64,000 nucleotides of DNA from Elmis aenea (Eukaryota; Arthropoda; Insecta; Coleoptera; Elmidae), in contig OX393584.1 in the NCBI GenBank assembly GCA_947652605.1, forward strand, positions 31,607,467 through 31,671,466. Reading direction: 5' to 3'. How positions within the stretch are numbered: position 1 is the stretch's first letter; each line of letters begins with the position of its first letter. Below are positions 23,119 through 35,689 of the stretch, piece by piece. The notes under the pieces were generated by a model. The model was not told where the DNA came from, ran no database searches, and saw nothing but the letters and a program-made list of their open reading frames with translations. Both the position numbers and the translations under genes were made by a program.

Positions 23119-24969
23119 GTTATAGACCTTTAAAGTTTATAAAAAAAAAGCAAATTTTAAAATAAAAAGGTATGAAATACCGCTTTTATCTTCTAAAATA
23201 TTGATTTAACAACAAAATGTTTTCAATAAAAGACGCATCGCTATCTTTTCTGCGCTTTCACAACAAAATCGAGTATACCATATACTCGATTTTGTTTTGT
23301 TTTTTACGGTTTATTTGCTATGTCAACCAAGCTAGTTATTTTAAATAGGATATTATTACATTTTTGGATTCTTCTTTAAATGTACTTTATAATGAAAGGC
23401 CTAAAACTAACTGTTTTCGAGTAATTAATTTTTTTCTCGAAAATTTTGAGCAATATAACAACGTGTTCGATCAAAAGTAACAAACGCCCTTATTAAATTT
23501 CAAAATTTTAAATAATACAAATCATGTACAAAGTTATAGGAAGCATAACTTCCAAACGAATTTCGGTTGTCACCACACATTTCTTAAATATTGAAAATTT
23601 TTGAAACTACTACATCGCTCAAAATTTTCGAAAACAAGTGAATACTCGAAAACGGTTAATTTTAGGCCTATATGACCTTTCACATTTTATAAAGTACATT
23701 TAAAGAGGAATCCAAAAATGTAGTAATATACAGGGTGTTCCATTTAAAATAACTAGCTTGGTTGACATAGCAAATAAACCGTAAAAAACAAAACAAAATC
23801 GAGTATACCATAAAGCGCAGAAAAAACAGTGATGCATCTTTTATTATAAACATTTTGTTGTTAAATCAATATTTTAGAAGATAAAAGCGGTATTTCATAC
23901 TTTTTTATGTTAAAATTGATCTTTTTTTTATAAACTTAAAGGTCTCTATAACTCGATAACCATCGAGTGTTGGACTATAGTTTATATAACATTTTTTGCT
24001 TAAATTGACTTAAGGAACATGCTCCTTAAGTTTGACCGTTACGTCATGCAGCACCCTGTATAGATCAAATGTAGGTGATTATTTTTATAAGGAGCCGTAC
24101 ATAAGTATATTATGATACATTTACATCTGCATAAATGATCAAAATTGTTTTAAAAATAAATAAATTTGTGATGATGTTCTTGTAAGACCTTATAGTCGAT
24201 AAAAATTAAAGAGTAGTCATAATACCGTCAACGACGGAGCAGATGTGGCTGGCTTTTTCCCCCTCTTTATATACCTTTACTATTTTTATTGTTTATTTTA
24301 TTTCAACATACTTTTGTTTTTATTTTTTAACTTAGTAAATGTTAAACTGTTTTTTATACCATTAACTACAGTGAACACACATTTATGTATAGGTACTACA
24401 GGATGGTTCAGTCTTCACAGACGTTTTGCATATATTTAAATTTTCAAGTTATATTCTTATGTTTGATAATGCGTAGACGGATAAAGAGAGAATATTAACA
24501 CTTTTAAAAGCATACTGCAGCAATATTTTATACATTTATTTAATGTTCAAGGTGAACCAAATTCGAATGTTTTATACGGTATATCGGTTACCATAATAGT
24601 TAGCGAAATCTGATATTAGTTTCTGGGTTATTTTTCGCTTCTATTTTGGCACTACAGATGAAAAAAGTCATTGTTTTTTAAAATTCACAACAACTTTTTT
24701 AAACTTTTACGCAAATCCGTGTATTCTTTTGCAATTTATAACTTTTTTTACGGTGGTATTGTGAAGATGGCTAAATTTGCACACTTTCAAAAGTTTAATA
24801 TGTTAGAGGTTTAGTATAAGTTAGAAGTGGGTATTATTTATTGTACCTAATAGCAAAATTCTGCTAAATCAAATTATCACTACTCGATCATTTGTTGCAC
24901 AAACTCTAGTGAATAAATAGATATTATTAATTAAAAAACAAATAGAATACATATGATTTTCTATATAAT

Positions 24970-26584
24970 TTATGTTGGTTTCCAAGTTACTAATTGTAAT
25001 TTTCGATTAATTTCACCAAGTATAACGGAGCATTGAATCTGTTTTTCAGGTGGTAGATTTGCTGTTACCTCATCTTCCTCCTCATCTTCTTTTTTAATTT
25101 TTCTTCTTTTTGATTTGGTAGAATCTTTTTTATCATCATCATCACATTCACTGTTTCGCAGTTTCGCCTACACAATTACATTTAATTCAGTTATTTTTTT
25201 TATCAGTGGCTAATTTGGGATTGTATTGTCTCTTATCAAATTCAATACATATTTATATTTCAATCAAATTCAAAGCTCAACGTGGGGATATTACATATCT
25301 TAAAAAGTTTGATGTCAGTTTAAAAGGGATGAAGTTAAATAATTTGTTTCTTCATAAAAGAATTGAATAGAAAACTACTGCAACTTTTTTAGTTCGGAAG
25401 CTATTAAAAAAAAAACAACCTAAAACTATGGTTTTTGACTTCTTGCTTTATTTCTTCTATTTTGTAAGATATTGAAAACTGTATACACTTCCTCGCTTTA
25501 TTTTCAACAATTTTGTATGAAACGTTTTTTCTATTTTAAATCAACAACTTTGTAACAAAAAACACTGCAATAACTTTAAAACTCTCTGTAGCTTGTAACT
25601 TGATGGAATTTGAAAAAAAAAGTTACATCTAGATAGATTTTGTTTTCAAAATTTTAGAAAATATTGCTATTTAAAAAAGATTTTTCCAACGGTATGTTAT
25701 ACATATACTGTTGTATTTACAATTTTTAAAACGATTTTCCTATGCAAAATGCAATAAAGCACCTAGAGCAAAATAAAATTAATTGTGTTAGTTTTCCTTT
25801 AATAATCAGTGAATAAATATGGTTGTGGCTATTTATGACACTGCTTTGCTGCAATTTAAGCAAATTTATGCCCCTTAAGAAACGCAAAATTCCTGTGTTG
25901 AGCCTCAAACTGGGACACTGTATAAACCAAAGCCCAAAAGAAATTCTTATTTTCGTATATGTATCTTTTTTACATTTCAATTCTTTATTTAAGTGTTCAG
26001 TTGCTTTTAACATATGTATTAGTGTAATGAGCGAAAACACACATAATAATATTAAATTTCATATAATAAACAGGTGAATATGTTCAAAACAAAAATGCAA
26101 ATTCAACAGATTCCATTGTTGATAATCGGCCAGCAGATGAAAAACATCTGAATATATCAAAAATGTATTGAAATAAAAAGAATTGAATTAGTCAAAACTA
26201 TCTTGGAAAACAATAGCAACATAATTAAAGTGGTCACAGATACTGAACCAGTTTAATAAGAGACTATAAAATCCTATTTTAATAATAATGAAAGCAATTA
26301 CTTTTTTAACTTGTTTGTCATATTCCAAAGCATCATAGTAGTTGGGCTTTTCTCTACGAACTCTTTGTGTTCGACGTCGTATATCATCACCAGGTGATAA
26401 ACCTCTAGTAGTTCGTCTAGCATTAAAAAATGAATGACCACATGGACAAGCTTTACATGCCACTGGCACCTGTACATTAAAGAAACCATTGTTGATTTAG
26501 ATTTTTTACTAATAACAACAAATACTCTTTTACCTGTTGTTCACATTTTGGACAGCCTTTTGCAATCATTTTACTTTTGCGCAT
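24970..26584 (-). CDS. UPF0547 / C16orf87-like zinc-ribbon protein
   Basis: Three minus-strand exons (26584-26534, 26469-26302, 25167-24970) join in phase 0 to 138 residues. Exon 1 gives a short basic start and CPKCEQQ; exon 2 opens with VPVACKACPCGHSFF, so CxxC plus CxxCxCG form a zinc ribbon split by an intron. A basic RRRTQRVRREKPN segment follows, then a Lys/Asp/Glu-rich linker and a C-terminal helix containing ILGEINRKL. Order, spacing and these three motifs match the vertebrate C16orf87 family (about 154 residues). The biochemical role is not established; basic tracts suggest a nuclear protein, which is inference. Intron 2 (25168-26301) is about 1.1 kb without a recognisable element. 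An alternative start is the second Met, five codons on. The gene is head to head with the nischarin gene. Confidence 0.88.
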
Positions 26585-27106
26585 TATATACACATTTTAA
26601 TTAATTTAAAAGTCGCGCTTACTCGCGTGTAAATTTTAAATATAGTTCGACAACATATTAGAATTAATGATTTTCGTTTTACTTAATTTTTACTTTGGCG
26701 TTTGCATAACCTGTACTGTTGACATTGTTCTGTGTTTACAAGCTGGCAACATGTTAAACAAAATAAGTTCTAAAAACAAACAATTAAAAATGTTGCAATG
26801 GGCGTACGTTTAACAATAAACGTCAAACTACGTTAACATATATAGTACAAGGAAATTACGTTGCTTTTAAGTTTAATACTTTAGCACTTTTCAACGTAAA
26901 AGATTATGACTAGAAATCTTCGTATTTAGTGCCCATTAATTCTGAATGTTGGGTTAATAACACATTTATGCTGTGGGGTGAAGAGGCTTTTATATGATGC
27001 AATTTTCCCAAATTAGGATGAAGTTTTAATAAATTATGTAATTCTTATAGGTATGTTCATTAAAGCAAGAAATAATTAACAACACTATTTTAGTTAATGC
27101 CTGAAG
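26585..27106. promoter_or_regulatory. Shared divergent promoter region
   Basis: Only 522 bp separate the start codons of the minus-strand zinc-ribbon gene and the plus-strand nischarin gene. The interval is AT-rich with no TATA box I trust. A 10-codon upstream ORF starts at 27097 (ATGCCTGAAGATGG) and overlaps the nischarin ATG in another frame, ending at 27126. Confidence 0.6.
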
Positions 27107-29269
27107 ATGGCATGTTACTGGTTTAATACAAATGAAACTGAAATTCACATTCCAACTGCTGAAGAAGTGGAAGCTGTAATTTTTTACAAAATAGTAGTAA
27201 AAGTGGGTGATGTTACTTGGTCTGTTTTTCATCGTTACAGTGATTTTTATGAATTGCACAATCACTTGGTTGTTGACCATGGAGTTTCCAAAGATATATT
27301 ACCTCCCAAAAAGGTTATTCGTAATAAATGCCCATTATTTATTGAATCTCGAAGAATTGGTTTGGAGTTGTATCTGAGAAGTGTTTTAAATTATTTGAAA
27401 CGTACTATGCCACGAGTATTTTTGGAATTTTTAAATTTTCATGTTTATGACATATTCTTTATGTTGCAAAATTTAGCTCTGCATTTTTATTTAAAGGCTG
27501 ATGTTTTGTTGAGCTCATCAAATAGTTATAGCTTTAGTCCACTACAGGTAAAGATAATAATATGCATATTTTTGAGATTATGTACATCTTGATTTTAGCT
27601 GTATGCTATAAGTGAATGTTTTAAAAAGCCATTTCCTGAAATAGAGCAAGGGGACAAGCGATACGACTTAAGTCATGTCTTAGATTTTTGCTCTCAGTTA
27701 AAGCATTTAACTATTAAAGGAATTTCAACAACCTTTCAGTCAAGCAATATCGTACCAAACAATTTGAAATTTGAACTATCATCATTTAAGGTAAATTTGC
27801 ATTATAATAAAGTACTTGATTATAGCATATTCGTGTTTAGTCTTTGCTGTCTCTGGAAGTTGTTGACCTGAGTCTCGATAATGTGTATTCGGTAGCAAAT
27901 CTCAGAAGTAGTATTAGAAGTTTGAATGTGCATAGGACATTTATGACCAGTATTTCTCAGATATTACAGTGTGATGTTGTACACAAATCTGTTGTTGAAA
28001 ACGATCAGGTATGTAGCAAATAATTAAGTAAATTATGAATTGTGTCGGGGTGGACAATATGAAAATTTGTATACGAGGAAGTATTTAAAAATCATACTGG
28101 GTGTAAAAAATATCACACCCAACCCATATTTTTCTTTGAAATTCTAATTTAAATGGATGTTAATTCATTTAACGGAACATTTTAATGCTTTTAAATCATT
28201 ACCGATTTTGTTGGATATGGCCATAACTTCGTTTGACTCAAATGTAACACCCTCCATATTTTTAATTTTTTTATGATCTAAAAAATGGTTTCTAAAACAA
28301 GATTTTGCTGATCCTACACTTGCGATAAAGTAATAACAAGTTGATTTGTCAGATTTTATTCAGTGCCTACTCGATTTTTATTAGGTTTATTATTTACACT
28401 GGTATAGAGAAAGAAATGTTAACCTGTTATCCCGACAAATTACAATAATTAGAAATTTTTCTAGTAGCTTCTTCGTAAAAATATCAAGTTATTGTTGTTG
28501 AATGTGTTAAATGCTTAATTTAAATAAAGATTTAAGCCACCATAATACTATTTAAAAATTGACCTTTTATAAAAATCCAAAAAGAATTTACAGATATTTG
28601 TTGCAAAATAAATTTTAGCTAAACATTATTTGAGGTTTTAATAATTCTTCAACCTGAATAAGTTGTATCAAGAATTGTGTTTATTTTCAGGTTTGGGTTA
28701 CAATTACAGAAATGGATTTAAGTAGCAACAATCTTACAGAGATAGATTCCGCAATAAAATTAGTGCCTAATATTAAAACACTTATAGTTAATCAAAATAA
28801 AATATCCAGTATATCAGATTTATCTTTTTTAACACATTTAGTTCGTTTAAGTTTTTCCAATAACCTCATTAGTTCTTGTGATAAATTGTACATGAAACTG
28901 GGAAACATATTACATTTGGATTTATCGCAAAATAGTATTACCTCATTACAAGGCTTCTCAAAGTTGTACTCATTAGAAACTTTAGATGTAAGCTGTAATC
29001 AGCTAAGCGATATTGAAGAAATTTATCACATAGGGGATTTACCGTGTTTAGAAAATCTAATACTTACTGGAAACTCAGTTGCTACTATAGTTGATTATCG
29101 GATAAAGGTATTAGAAAACTTTGGTGAAAGAGCTACAGAAATTTGTCTAGACAATGAGAAACCTTCACAGCAAGAGTTGGATAAAGTTTCAATATTAAGA
29201 GCTTTAAGAATTGTAAAAGAAGGTAAAATGCCAACTTTTAATAACAATGCAAATCATTCTTTTACGTGA
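27107..29269 (+). CDS. Nisch: Nischarin homologue (PX domain plus leucine-rich repeats)
   Basis: Four exons (27107-27547, 27599-27790, 27841-28008, 28691-29269), all phase 0, give 459 residues. Residues about 10-115 form a PX domain, with the phosphoinositide-binding HRYSDF and the LPPKK motif. Next comes the nischarin-specific segment (PLQLYAISECF, DLSHVLDFCSQLKHL). The last exon holds at least six leucine-rich repeats (LSSNNLTEI, VNQNKISSI, LDLSQNSITSL, LDVSCNQLSDI and others) and a closing VDYRIKVLENFGERATEICL block, which is strongly conserved with vertebrate nischarin. The protein lacks the long C-terminal half of human nischarin (about 1,500 residues), as expected for short invertebrate forms. 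Family knowledge places it on endosomes, binding PI3P, integrin alpha-5 and Rac/PAK; none of this can be read from the DNA. The out-of-frame upstream ORF may lower translation. Confidence 0.92.
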
Positions 29270-30420
29270 AATTCATCATTGTGTTATTATTAAAAGTACT
29301 CATATGTAACTGTTGATGTCTAATGTTTTATTATTTATTTATGTAAAATGTATTTTTAAAATTGCTGTTTTTCTTAATAAAAATGTTTTAATAAAATTGT
29401 CAGTCTTTGTTTAGTTTACTGTAGAATTATTAGTCTGGGGCGTCGCTAACAACCTATGCACTGCCCGAGGGCGGCAAAATTACAATAGTTGTGCAATTGT
29501 TTTTTAATTAAGTATATAGGAAAAGTGGATAACCAACCAAAAAGTTTATTAGAGAAAATAATTCAAAATAAGGTGTGTGTAATTAAGCAACTGCATTAAG
29601 AACATGGTTAACTGTTCCAATATGATCTACTACTATAAATAATGAACAATTTTATTGAAATTTAAATAAAATGACGTGTTTAAATTTAGTGAAGCTCCAC
29701 TGTTTAAACAAAATATAAATTATTTATGAATAGCACCATTCTTATAAAATAAGTGGTGCACTTTTTTTCCCCTTGTGCTATTAAATGGAAATTAATTTTT
29801 TTTTGTGCTTTCAAAACCATAGATGATTTTTCTTGTTTTTAAAATTGTGTAAAATTTCTTGGTTGGTGACCAACTTAATATTTTTTAAGCCAATTTAGGG
29901 CTATGTAAATTATAGTTGTGATGTGAAGCTGTTGGTAACAGTTTGACGTTTGCTGATTATGGTGACGCCATTGTTGCGCCCAAAACTCACTGTTTTGTTT
30001 GTAGTAAGCGTGTAATTGATAGTAATATACAAAAATGTATGCAATAATAACGTGCCACAATGCCTAAAATTAAAATAGGAGTTGTCCTATTTAGTGGGAA
30101 AAAACATTATTAAGTTCGAAGGACAAGGAAGTGGTTAGGTTTGTCTTTCATACTGATAGTTCCTTTTCCTTGATATATGTGAAATGTTGCTTGTGTAATA
30201 ATGGATCGATGTAAAGAAACAAAGCAATTTGAAGCACTGGACGTTTATTGTCTAGTAGAGAGCATTAAAAAATAACAAAAAGCAGACATGTATATAGTAG
30301 CTTCACTAACAGTTAGAAGAGTCGGTGAAGCAGGGATCGTCACAGGGATAGTTAAACAGGCATGCTGGTTATTGGAGCCAATATCAAAAAAATCCAAGAA
30401 CAATTTGATTGCAATCGAAC
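29270..30420. other. Intergenic region between nischarin and the PI3K-regulatory-like gene
   Basis: Overlapping AATAAA signals at 29376-29381 and 29390-29395, about 110 bp past the nischarin stop, mark its probable 3' end. A transposon-like fragment (ggggcgtcgctaac..gcccgagggcggcaaaat) lies at about 29436-29482. Several short upstream ORFs precede the next gene, for example 30202-30276. They suggest that its 5' leader is either short or spliced. Confidence 0.6.
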
Positions 30421-33306
30421 ATGGGGGAGTATGCATTGTACAAAGCTCTACAAAATTTTTCACCATCCACAAATGACGAAGACGCATTAGAGTTTAAGAA
30501 GGATGATGTGTTTGAAATTTATGTTCAGTCTCCATTTGCTGAAACAGAGGAACAGCGTAAAGGTTGGCTTTATGCGTATAATCGGCGTACTGGTGCGGAA
30601 GGATATGTGCCAGGTTATTATTTCAACATTATTTGGTTTGTGTATCATATCAGTGTTGAAAGTCAGTTTTCTGTTATTTTTCATTTCTAAAAAATTGCCA
30701 ATTGCAACTACATAATATGTAAAGTAATACATAAATATTAAGAGGACACTTTAAGATATTACAATGTTTAAGAAACAACATAATTCATTTCATTATAAAC
30801 AGAAAATAATTTCAAACTTCAAAGTCTAATGTGGCAACTATTATGGGATATACAAATTTACCGAGATTATTTTATTGGTGAAATGGAATTTTAAGTTACT
30901 TTTATTTAATTACATAATAGTTTAATGTAAATAAAAGAAAACACCTAGTTCTTATCTTAAACTGCTTTCAATCACTCAGTGAATATGAAAAATATGTATA
31001 TGTAGTTGTTTCGGTTTACAGTTGAGCACAAAAATTGTTTTTTATATTTAATTGCCCTAGGCTAGAGAGAAATGCAGATAATTATATTCAATGAAATCCT
31101 TTCTGTGTATATTTTCATCAACTGCAACAATTTTATTTTGCTGTTTAAAAAAAAGTATTTACTTATTACTTGCCGTGATATTATTCTATAAGGAATAATT
31201 TATTAACAAATAACTCTAATAGATGAACTTATTGCCAGATTTTAAAATAAACATATTCATGAATAAATTTTGCTCGTAATAAAAAAACAATTCATTGATT
31301 TGTTTATCTATGTGATTTATATTTTGTGTTTGTGCATTTGATGAATAGAATATTTATGAATGTTTAACAGAAGAACAAATTTAAACATTCGTTATGTTAT
31401 TTGGAATGCCTAAACTACGTATGTACTATTAAGTTTTCAGCAACCTTCTATTCACAGTTGTATAGTTTTAAATAATTACTAGGTGTGTTCAACTTTAGCA
31501 TTTTAACGTATTTATTTGAAACAAGAATTTGTGACAAAAAGTTTTGCTTTACTATTTGGAACTCCATGTGCATTATTAACGTGTCGGCAATCTGTGCAGC
31601 TATAAGTGCATTAGATTTTTAGATTCCAGAGTTTTAAGCTGAATAAAATCACGTATGGAATTTTGAAACAAAAATTTTTAATTCTTCATGCCGTTAATTT
31701 TGTATACTCTTTTTTTCGTAGTGGAATTAGTGAAACTATTAGGTTCTGAAGTAAATAATACTATTCACCATCCATCGGCATTGGGAGTAGAGGCTTCACA
31801 CCCGATGCCCGGTAAGCTATAATTAAGCGATGTGAAATCAGGATTTACTTTTAATGTTTTAGTTACAGACTTGAAAACAAAAAGTACTCATCGATTAACT
31901 GATGTCTATTTTTTAACGCCAATACTTTGTACACATTGTAAGTGTCATTTACATTTCAATTATATTCAAATTTTTTAAATACTTGTTTAATTTTTAAGGT
32001 ATCGATTATATCTGGGGTATCGGTAAAGTTGGTGTGCAGTGTGTAGGTAAGTATATTTTCATTTAAATTTGGCGCGAACGACATTAAGCGTGCGCGTTGG
32101 CGTCGCGGCCTGGTGCGTATCAAGGTCAGTCCTCACCATTCAGCCATTGCTAACTTAATTACATTGAGCTCGTTCAATGTAATATGGTTTTTATTTTAAG
32201 CAAAAATTTGTGTTCTTAAGTTGGAATTACCGTTGTCGAATGGCGGTAGTTAAAATAAAATGCGGTACCTAAATAGGAATATTTCAAAATCCGAACTACC
32301 AGATAACTTTGACTGTCAAACAGCTGTGAATCGAATTGGTATGCGGGGTGCGGAGAGCCGGTCATTTCGAATTGTTGGTGTAGTGGGGATCTTTCATATG
32401 TGCGCGGGGAGAGAGGCGCAGAATTGGCTCTGCTTGGGGAAAGAAATCGGCAATCAGTAGTGGGTTTGGAATCGCGTAGAGGAGCGTTAGTTGAAAGTAG
32501 ACTATGATGTAATATTAAATCGACCGGCTTTTGTGAACGCAATTTTGTAGCAGGATGACAGGATGAGCGTCCACGAGGTTCGCGAACCCCAAGACGCATC
32601 CGGCGCCGAGCAGTCGGACATGGACAGTTTATACTGCCGCTTCCGCGTTTCCGATGCTCAGCTACCCGCTCTTGTAGCCGTTGTCAATATTGACTCGGAA
32701 AACTACATGATGCGCGGCATCAGTCCTGGACCCGAACCAAGACCGCGATCTTACAGCCTCACGGGTTATAACCTGGGTAAACCTCAATCCCAAGAAGTAG
32801 ACCTAGAAAGGTTCGTGGTGCGCGAAACGTCCAGCTCCTTGGCGCCGACCGCCGACGCCGACGCTTCCAGCTACTGCGCTCGTACTCTGTCGTTCCATGC
32901 GCTTCTCTGCTCATGTCAAATGTCATGTTGTTGTATGTGCGGTTCTCTTTGTTCGCCAGATTGCCATGCATGTTTTCACAAGATCTGCGTTCGCTTTGCT
33001 ACCAACTACGTATGCCAAAAGAACAACGACGTGCTACCTCCTGTTACGCTGGACCACGATAAGGTAAGTTATCGACCTCTATGATCTCCATCTGCAGGTT
33101 TTTTTTCACGGAATCGGCCCTGGTAATAGCTAAGTAATCGTTTATAACAAGTGCAAATTAATCGTTCGTTTAACGACCAGTTTCCATTTTCTATGTCCCA
33201 CATTTAATTTTAAATATTGCATCGTTAATTTTACCATTAAACCAGAAGCGAAGTGCTGCAGCAGTAGACCTGTCTGTAGACGCACTCGGTCTTGATCGAT
33301 TATCAG
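30421..33306 (+). CDS. PI3-kinase regulatory-subunit-like protein, 5' part (SH3-C1)
   Basis: Six exons (30421-30613, 31722-31811, 31863-31937, 31999-32046, 32960-33063, 33246-33306) join with compatible phases to 190 residues plus one base, so the gene continues to the right. Residues 1-75 are an SH3 domain (ALYKALQNF, KKGD-like EFKKDDVF, GWLYAYNRRTGAEGYVP) closest to the p85 SH3 (GWLNGYNETTGE). Residues 104-154 are a C1 domain with all ligands: H104, C117, C120, C134, C137, H142, C145, C154; the last spacing is 8 rather than the usual 7. Uncharacterised arthropod PIK3R-like proteins combine SH3, C1, RhoGAP and SH2 domains, which suggests the identity. The SH2 and RhoGAP parts are not in the window, so another SH3-C1 adaptor is possible. 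The 30613 donor (CAG|gttatt) and the last small exon are the least certain parts. Confidence 0.72.
32126..32562 (+). promoter_or_regulatory. Candidate internal (alternative) promoter
   Basis: Composition rises to GC-rich with many CpGs (ggcgcgaacg, gcgtgcgcgttggcgtcgcg) in an otherwise AT-rich intron. An arthropod-type initiator TCAGTC lies at 32126-32131. It precedes the long GC-rich ORF starting at 32563. This arrangement fits an alternative transcription start inside the intron between the fourth and fifth exons. No transcript data support it here. Confidence 0.45.
32563..33063 (+). CDS. Candidate alternative first exon of the PI3K-regulatory-like gene
   Basis: An ORF from ATG 32563 runs in frame into the fifth exon (32960-33063) and stops only after the GTAAGT donor at 33064. 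The first ~110 codons have high GC at third positions (SLYCRFRVSD, PGPEPRPRSYSL, LERFVVRETSSSL), unlike surrounding intron DNA, and look genuinely coding. The stretch just before 32960 is pyrimidine-rich and gives a meaningless cysteine run (CSCQMSCCCMC), as expected of the acceptor tract. Two outcomes are possible. The exon may read straight through into the C1 end. Alternatively, a donor at 32776|32777 (CTGG|gtaaac, phase 1) may splice to the phase-1 acceptor at 32960. Either isoform would lack SH3 and the first four zinc ligands of C1. The N-terminal sequence matches no family I know. Confidence 0.5.
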
Positions 33307-35689
33307 GTACTACTGCCATTACAGTTTAGCTACAATTTCTTATTAACGTTGATCAAATTAAGTATTTGTGAACCTGAGACACAAGTCTAGTGCTACCGTA
33401 TACTTTCGTCTTCATCTGATACTAAAAAACCCTGAAATAAAAAAATAAAAAAATGCATACCTTTAACAGTGATGTTCCAATGAATAACGGACGTCGTGAT
33501 ATTTGATAGTGCTAAAGTTTTTCTGCGAGTAATGAAATTGATGACATTCGTTGTATCTCGTGGCTATTTTTTAGTGCTCTCGTTTTCCGCACATTCCTTA
33601 TTACTACTATCTATTAGTAGGTATATAGTACAGAAAGAAAGCTTTAGATATCTTAAGTCGATTGATTCTTTGTGAAATTTCTGTTGACCACTATTCAGAA
33701 CCGGTTTCTTTAGACAGTACACATTTGGGTTTGCTTAGCGACTGGTAATGCGAGGTTTCGCCGATTAAAATTTAGCTATATGCAACGCGTGGAACTAAAA
33801 GTATTTAGGTACTTACACCACATACATTTTTAACCATCTAAGCAAAAATTCAGAATACAATTCATGCATAATATTATTATAAGTCTCAATACACTACAGT
33901 TACGTTCATACATGCATTGTTTAGTTATAAATATTAAATTTATAAAATTTTTACCATACGTAATATGTACATATAAAATAAAAACGAAGAAGTGTTTGTA
34001 AACCAACTTAGTAACAGAGATGTATAACAAATGTATTTAATTATTTATAATATAAATTGAAAAAAGAAACATCTAAAATATTATTTTGTATATAAAATTT
34101 CAAACGAATTTTAATTTTTTTAAAAGTATATTTTAATTGGAATCATACACATACATGATTAAAAGCAGTATTTTAACCAACAGGTATAATAAAATTGCCC
34201 GAATCTATCAATATAAAATAACTTTAAAAATTGTGTTTTTTGGCAATCTGTCAAAGTTAAAATTATTTATGATTGCTATTTTAGTTTCATAATTAGGTGT
34301 ATATTGCTTTTTCGTGTTCGGTTTAGTACATAATTGATTAAATGTTTATTTTATTAACTTAATATTAATTTGTAATGTATTGAATATATGAACTAAAAGC
34401 TACTTTAATGTATTATTTGCTTACGTATACCTATATGTATGTTTGAATTATATTCTTTATTTTATCTATTGCGCATACGAATAAAAATTAATTACTTTAC
34501 AACTAGTTTGTCAAAAAACCCGAAAGTGTATATTACTTATATGAAATAATAAGCAAGACATGATATAAGGTGCATCTTGATTATCGCTTATCATGTGTGA
34601 ACAAAATCAAAATAGTTTGGTAGGGGTATCATTTTATGTATATATTTTTAAAGGGTTTCAGGTAATTTAACGTAAAGCGAAGTTGTGGTAACGTAAAAAA
34701 CAACGAAATCTAAAAGAAATATGTTAAGATTAGTTCACGTAACCATATCACACAGAATATAAGTATGCAATATACATTTAGTACTTCGGTACCAAACCGT
34801 GATTGTATTGTTCTTTAATAAGACGTATTGTTTGCGAGCTATACCAGTGTCGTAAAACTATAGTTTTAAAAAATAATTGATATCTGTAGTGACAAAACGA
34901 TATTGTTTTTTGTAAATAGTATTTTAATTCTAATGTATTAGTTTTTTTAAGCGGGTCGTATTGGATCACTTAAGAACTGCAAAGTTTTAGTGTAATTCTG
35001 TAGGACCAAAATATGTAAATGATTTTAGCTGAATGTTCCTTGCAATGACCTTGTATTATATTGGGGTGCAGCTCTATGCCACCTAAAATAACTTCATAAC
35101 ATCCCTTCGTTATTTTACTTGTTTGTGACTCCCAGATACCTGGCACACAACGTTTTAATATATTATACAACTGATTAGTTTACGATGTATCACAGATTTT
35201 AATTTCAAGATGTTAATGAACTATCTGTATAGATATTGCTGATTGCAATTTAATTTTGCCTTTAATACTAATGAATTAGAACTATATATGATACATGGGT
35301 TTGGCTAATAGTTATCCATTTTTTTGCGGTAAAAAACGGCTGCACTTTTATTTTCGATCAATGTATTATTTTGTGGGGCAAAGGTTTTAGTCGGTGGAAC
35401 ATCCACGTCGATATTGTAAACTTCATTTGCCAATTTTATGTGTCTATATTTTGTTTGTTTTACTTTCAAATTTCGTGCCAGCAAATTTTACAAGCAATTT
35501 GCCTCAGCGGCGTTCAATTTACAGCAAATAATAATAATTGCAATCTAAAATTTACATGCACAGGGAATAGTCATAAATACTGAAATTGCGGAAGCGAGGT
35601 GTACAATTTTTCATGCCGAAAGTTTTGTTTTTGAAGTAGTAAGTGCCTGAGCTCTATGTATATTTTAAAGAACATTTCTTCAACTAATA

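Larger units (their letters stand above)
22235..24060. mobile_element. Fold-back element with TA target
   Basis: The ends TACAGG(A/G)TG(T/C)TGC and GCACCCTGTA are flanked by TA at 22233-22234 and 24061-24062. The left arm (22235 to about 23450, minus the nested insertion) is the reverse complement of the right arm (about 23620-24060). Paired landmarks are cactcgatggttatcgagtt and aactcgataaccatcgagtg; ttctaaaatattgatttaac and gttaaatcaatattttagaa; and tttcgagtaatt with aatactcgaaaa. A central spacer of about 170 bp is unpaired. TA targets suggest a Tc1/mariner-related or similar family. No intact transposase ORF. Confidence 0.85.
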
